8,251 nt of DNA from UBA2421 sp964641895 (GTDB lineage Bacteria; Planctomycetota; Phycisphaerae; Tepidisphaerales; Tepidisphaeraceae), in assembly GCA_964641895.1 (NCBI GenBank), contig CAZXLA010000170.1, forward strand, positions 1 to 8,251, in the 5' to 3' direction. The notes under the pieces were generated by a model. That model was not told the DNA's origin, made no database searches, and saw only the letters and a program-made list of their open reading frames with translations. Below are positions 5,279 to 8,251 of the stretch, in pieces (the stretch's first letter is position 1; every line of letters begins with the position of its first letter). Made by a program: the position numbers and the translations under genes.

Positions 5279-7891
5279 ATGTCCGACGGGTTCAGCCCAG
5301 CCAACATTCGAACGTTCCAGGTCTTCCCAGACATTCCCGCGGTGCTCGAGCCGCTTATGGAGCTTGCCAACAACTTCTGGTGGGTGTGGAACCCGTCGGC
5401 GGTCGAATTGTTCAAACGCCTTGATCGCAAGCTCGAGCGCGCCAATTCGCTGTGGGACGAAGTGCACCACAACGCCCGGCGGTTTTTGGGTTTGATCCCG
5501 CAGGCGGTTCTTATTGATGCCGCCGAAGACGACGGCTTCCTTTCACAGCTGAAGCGCGTCCACGCTTCTTTCAAGGAACATCTGGCCGAGCCGGGATGGT
5601 TCGGCAAGAAGCACGCCGCCGACAAAAACCTGCTGACGGCGTATTTCTCGGCCGAGTTCGGCATCCACGAGTCGATGCAGATTTATTCCGGGGGGCTTGG
5701 CGTGCTGGCGGGCGATCACCTCAAATCGGCCAGCGAATTGTGCCTGCCGCTGGTGGGTGTCGGGCTGCTGTATCGCAACGGCTACTTCCAACAATATTTG
5801 AGCAGCGACGGCTGGCAGCAGGAAAGCTACCCCGAGCTTGATTTTTACAACCTGCCGCTGGAAACCATGCGTTTCGCCGACGGCTCGCCGGTGCAGGTGC
5901 GGGTTGATCTGCCTGAAAACGCTGTGTTCGCGCGCGTGTGGCGATGCATGGTCGGCCGCATTCCACTTTATCTGCTCGATACCAATCTTCCCGACAACTC
6001 GCCGGCCGACCGCGAGATCACCAGCAAGCTCTACGGCGGGGGGAGCGAGATGCGCATCAAGCAGGAACTGGTGCTGGGCATCGGCGGCGTGCGCGTCATG
6101 GAGGCGCTCAACATCAAGCCCAACGTGTGGCACATGAACGAAGGCCACGCCGCGTTTCTGGCGCTGGAACGCTGCCGCATGCTGCTGGAAAAATATCCCG
6201 ATTTCACATTCGACGAAGTGCGCCAGCATGTGATGGCCACCAACGTCTTCACCACGCACACGCCCGTCCCCGCCGGCATCGATATGTTCCCGCCGGACAT
6301 GATCACCAAATATTTCCGCACCTACATCGCCGGGCTGAAGCTGGATGAAGACGGCTTCCTTTCGCTGGGTCGGGAAGACGTGAGCAACAAGAAGCAGGGC
6401 TTCAGCATGGCCGTGCTGGCCATTCGCCTGGCCGACGGCTACAACGGGGTGAGCAAGCTGCACGGCGAAGTCAGCCGCAACATGTGGCACAACATCTGGC
6501 CGAAAGTGCCGCAGCAGGAAGTGCCGATTCACCACGTCACCAACGGCATTCACATTCGCACCTGGCTCAGCTCGGAGATTACCGATCTGCTCGATCGGTA
6601 CCTGGGCGATACCTGGCTTCGCAACCCCGCCGACGATGCAAGCTGGGAAGACGTGCAGCAGATTCCCGATGAAGAATTCTGGCGCGCTCACGAGCGCAGC
6701 CGCGAAAAACTGGTCGGCTGGACGCGCAAGCGCCTGAAGGAACAGCTTGTAAAACGCAGCGCCGCCCCCGATGAAATTAAAGCCGCTGATGAAGTGCTCG
6801 ACCCCGAAGCGCTCACCATCGGCTTTGCCCGCCGGTTCGCTACGTACAAGCGCGGCGCGCTTTTGCTTCGCGACACCGACCGACTCAAGAAACTGCTCGA
6901 CGACACCAAAAACCCGATTCAGTTCATCTTCGCCGGCAAGGCCCATCCGGCGGACAATGAAGGCAAGGAACTGATTCGCTCGATCGTGCAGTTTGCCAGG
7001 CAACCCCAGTATCGCCGCAAGTTCGTGTTCGTTGAAAATTACGATATGGACGTCGCCCGCCACTTGGTGCAGGGCGTCGATGTGTGGCTGAACACGCCTC
7101 GCCGCCCGCACGAGGCCAGCGGCACCAGTGGCATGAAGGCCGCGGCGAATGGCGTGCTGAACTGCTCGATTCTGGACGGATGGTGGGTGGAAGGCCACCT
7201 GATTGACCCCGCCGCCGGGTGGGCCATCGGCCGTGAAGAAGAAATCGGCCGGGGCTACACCGACGCGACGCATCAGGACACGGTGGAGAGCCAACTGTTG
7301 TTCGAAATCATCGAGCGGGAAATCGTCCCCACGTTCTACAACCGCGCCGCCGACAACATTCCCCGGCAGTGGATCGGCCGAATGAAGGCGTGCGTGCGCA
7401 AACTCGCGCCGGTGTTCAACACCAACCGCATGGTTCAGAACTACGCCGAGCACTTTTACATCCCGGCGATGGGCCGGGGGTTAAAGCTTTTGGCCGGCGA
7501 CTTCAAGGGCGCGATCGCGCTGGCGCATCACAAGGAAAAACTGCGCTCGATGTGGGAGCGCATCCGCGTCGTGGGCATCCACACGAGCGGCAACGGCCAT
7601 TACAAAGTGGGCGACCGGATGCAGGTGGAAGCGATGCTAGATATCCCCGAGTTGCAGCCGGCCGACCTAAACGTGCAACTGTACGCCGGCGCCATCAATT
7701 CCGCCGGCGCCATCGACGCGCCTCAGGTGCTGAGCATGCAGCACAACAAGCAGATGGCACCCGAACGTCACCTGTTCACGGGCACGATCGAATGCCGCTC
7801 CAGCGGACGGCACGGCTTTGCGCTGCGGATTGTTCCGGGCAACACAGACATGGCTTCACCGTTCGAGCCGGGGTTGATCACGTGGAATTGA
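5279..7891 (+). CDS. glgP: Alpha-glucan (glycogen/maltodextrin) phosphorylase, GT35 family, with DUF3417-like N-terminus
   Basis: This cytoplasmic PLP-dependent enzyme releases glucose-1-phosphate from glycogen or maltodextrin with phosphate, so it mobilises stored glucan. The 870-aa length and the N-terminal DUF3417-like region (about 9-110; LANNFWWVWNPSA) fit the alpha-glucan phosphorylase subfamily found in many bacteria and archaea, not the classic E. coli GlgP/MalP type. Key motifs are AYFSAEFGIHES (121-132), GGLGVLAGD (138-146), HMNEGHA (285-291), THTPVPAGID (326-335), HHVTNGIH (418-425) and GFARRFATYKR (515-525). The PLP-binding lysine is K620 in EASGTSGMKA. The final ~120 residues are a beta-rich tail. 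ATG 5279 is chosen because DUF3417-like sequence starts within ten residues; the ribosome site upstream is weak (GAAACGGG). Repeat R2 with its candidate promoter lies directly upstream. No other glycogen gene is in the window. Confidence 0.95.
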   Translation: MSDGFSPANIRTFQVFPDIPAVLEPLMELANNFWWVWNPSAVELFKRLDRKLERANSLWDEVHHNARRFLGLIPQAVLIDAAEDDGFLSQLKRVHASFKEHLAEPGWFGKKHAADKNLLTAYFSAEFGIHESMQIYSGGLGVLAGDHLKSASELCLPLVGVGLLYRNGYFQQYLSSDGWQQESYPELDFYNLPLETMRFADGSPVQVRVDLPENAVFARVWRCMVGRIPLYLLDTNLPDNSPADREITSKLYGGGSEMRIKQELVLGIGGVRVMEALNIKPNVWHMNEGHAAFLALERCRMLLEKYPDFTFDEVRQHVMATNVFTTHTPVPAGIDMFPPDMITKYFRTYIAGLKLDEDGFLSLGREDVSNKKQGFSMAVLAIRLADGYNGVSKLHGEVSRNMWHNIWPKVPQQEVPIHHVTNGIHIRTWLSSEITDLLDRYLGDTWLRNPADDASWEDVQQIPDEEFWRAHERSREKLVGWTRKRLKEQLVKRSAAPDEIKAADEVLDPEALTIGFARRFATYKRGALLLRDTDRLKKLLDDTKNPIQFIFAGKAHPADNEGKELIRSIVQFARQPQYRRKFVFVENYDMDVARHLVQGVDVWLNTPRRPHEASGTSGMKAAANGVLNCSILDGWWVEGHLIDPAAGWAIGREEEIGRGYTDATHQDTVESQLLFEIIEREIVPTFYNRAADNIPRQWIGRMKACVRKLAPVFNTNRMVQNYAEHFYIPAMGRGLKLLAGDFKGAIALAHHKEKLRSMWERIRVVGIHTSGNGHYKVGDRMQVEAMLDIPELQPADLNVQLYAGAINSAGAIDAPQVLSMQHNKQMAPERHLFTGTIECRSSGRHGFALRIVPGNTDMASPFEPGLITWN

Positions 7892-7902
7892 CGGGGGAGG
7901 GT

Positions 7903-8000
7903 GGGTTGTGGGTTGTGGGTTGTGGGTTGTGGGTTGTGGGTTGTTGGTTGTTGGTTGTAGGTTGTTGGTTGTAGGTCGTAGGTGGTTGGTGGTAGGTTAA
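7903..8000 (+). repeat. Tandem heptamer array, unit NGGTTGT (14 units)
   Basis: It starts 11 bp after the glgP stop. Six perfect GGGTTGT units (7903-7944) are followed by eight drifting units: TGGTTGT, AGGTTGT, AGGTCGT, TGGTGGT and, last, AGGTTAA. Divergence rises rightward. This resembles the heptanucleotide STRR repeats known from filamentous cyanobacteria. It is not coding; frames through it are shadows. Confidence 0.93.
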
Positions 8001-8022
8001 TCGTGGCAGGTTTGCTCGACGC

Positions 8023-8064
8023 CCAACTCCCAACCAACAACCTACAATCTACAACCAACAACCC
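8023..8064 (-). repeat. Inverted heptamer set (ACAACCN, 6 units)
   Basis: The reverse complement of the array at 7903-8000. Bases 8036-8063, read on the other strand, match 7946-7973 at 25 of 28 positions. The two arms can form a long imperfect hairpin with a ~62-nt loop. It could end glgP transcription, but no U-run follows. The last unit ends 7 bp before the ATG at 8072. Confidence 0.88.
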
Positions 8065-8071
8065 CCACGCA

Positions 8072-8251
8072 ATGCCCTTCGAAGTCGTCCAAACCCAGCC
8101 AACGCCCAACCCCAACGCGCTGAAGTTCGTCCTTAGCGCGCCCATTTCTGCAACCCCCCAGAGTTTCTTCAACGCCGCCGCCGCGCAGGAGAATGTGGTG
8201 GCGAAACGCTTGTTCGAAATCAACGGCGTATCCAGCGTTTTGCTGCTGGGT
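8072..8251 (+). CDS. Scaffold protein Nfu/NifU N-terminal-domain protein, first 60 codons, C-terminus off the right edge
   Basis: The visible protein starts MPFEVVQTQPTPNPNALKF. TPNPNALKF is the hallmark of the Nfu/NifU N-terminal domain (PF08712), associated with iron-sulfur cluster scaffolding. Next come a predicted FFNAAAA stretch (32-38), VAKRLFEINGVSSVLLLG (43-60) and the window end, exactly in frame. The C-terminal CxxC NifU domain, if present, is outside; in some planctomycetes this domain is instead joined to other modules, so Fe-S function is not proven. There is no Shine-Dalgarno; the bases upstream are the inverted heptamer repeat. Confidence 0.88.
   Translation, partial: MPFEVVQTQPTPNPNALKFVLSAPISATPQSFFNAAAAQENVVAKRLFEINGVSSVLLLG

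Noticed and set aside
5543..7453. A 636-codon open frame on the minus strand opposite glgP
   Set aside because: It lies fully inside glgP, whose motifs and PLP lysine are unambiguous. GC-rich codon use (G/C at third positions) leaves the antisense frame open; its composition (His/Val/Ala-rich) shows no domain.
7903..8064. A CRISPR array in the heptamer region
   Set aside because: The units are 7 bp and directly abutting, with no spacers and no cas genes nearby.
7768..8223. A minus-strand frame running through the heptamer repeats
   Set aside because: Its middle is only translated repeat (NPQPTT units), and its ends are opposite glgP and the nfu-like gene.

Overview
The window looks like a chromosomal segment of a Gram-negative-type planctomycete, most plausibly a Phycisphaerae-like lineage. 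Three things point there: an outer-membrane LPS-assembly protein (LptD), a secreted protease with a TQPATQP-type linker, and small-protein plus HNH-endonuclease gene pairs, which I recall as common in Planctomycetota. No rRNA or marker gene is present, so the taxonomy is inference. The sequence is GC-rich. It contains one 100-N scaffold gap (3910-4009) that is almost certainly an assembly artefact.

Layout. Positions 1-1693 (minus strand) hold the N-terminal 564 codons of lptD, running off the left edge. A 128-bp divergent spacer follows. It carries a near-consensus sigma-70-type promoter (TTGAGA-17-TATAAT) for sppA, and a weaker candidate for lptD. Positions 1822-3717 encode a full-length SppA-type (S49) signal peptide peptidase with its Lys/Ser dyad intact. 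Both genes serve the cell envelope.

Positions 3770-5250 are an accessory island with two tandem copies of a two-gene cassette, a small ~88-aa helical protein followed by an HNH nuclease. In copy 1 the small gene is cut by the N gap and the HNH gene is intact. In copy 2 the small gene is intact, but the HNH gene is cut to its first ~30 codons. Each copy ends in the same ~115-bp direct repeat (4612-4726 and 5131-5246). Its first 43 bp are identical in both copies. It contains an exact GCCGATAA box (the -10 consensus of sigma-28/FliA-type promoters), followed by a hairpin that is kept in both copies. The repeats sit 50 bp upstream of the second small gene and 32 bp upstream of glgP, so they may be a reused promoter-leader module.

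Positions 5279-7891 encode an alpha-glucan (glycogen) phosphorylase with an N-terminal DUF3417-like region. It is followed by an array of NGGTTGT heptamers (7903-8000) and an inverted set of the same heptamer (8023-8064). The latter ends 7 bp before the start of a NifU/Nfu N-terminal-domain protein (8072 to the right edge).

The core genes (lptD, sppA, glgP, nfu-like) are ordinary. The points worth a second look are the duplicated HNH island with its repeated leader, the collapsible gap, and the heptamer palindrome.
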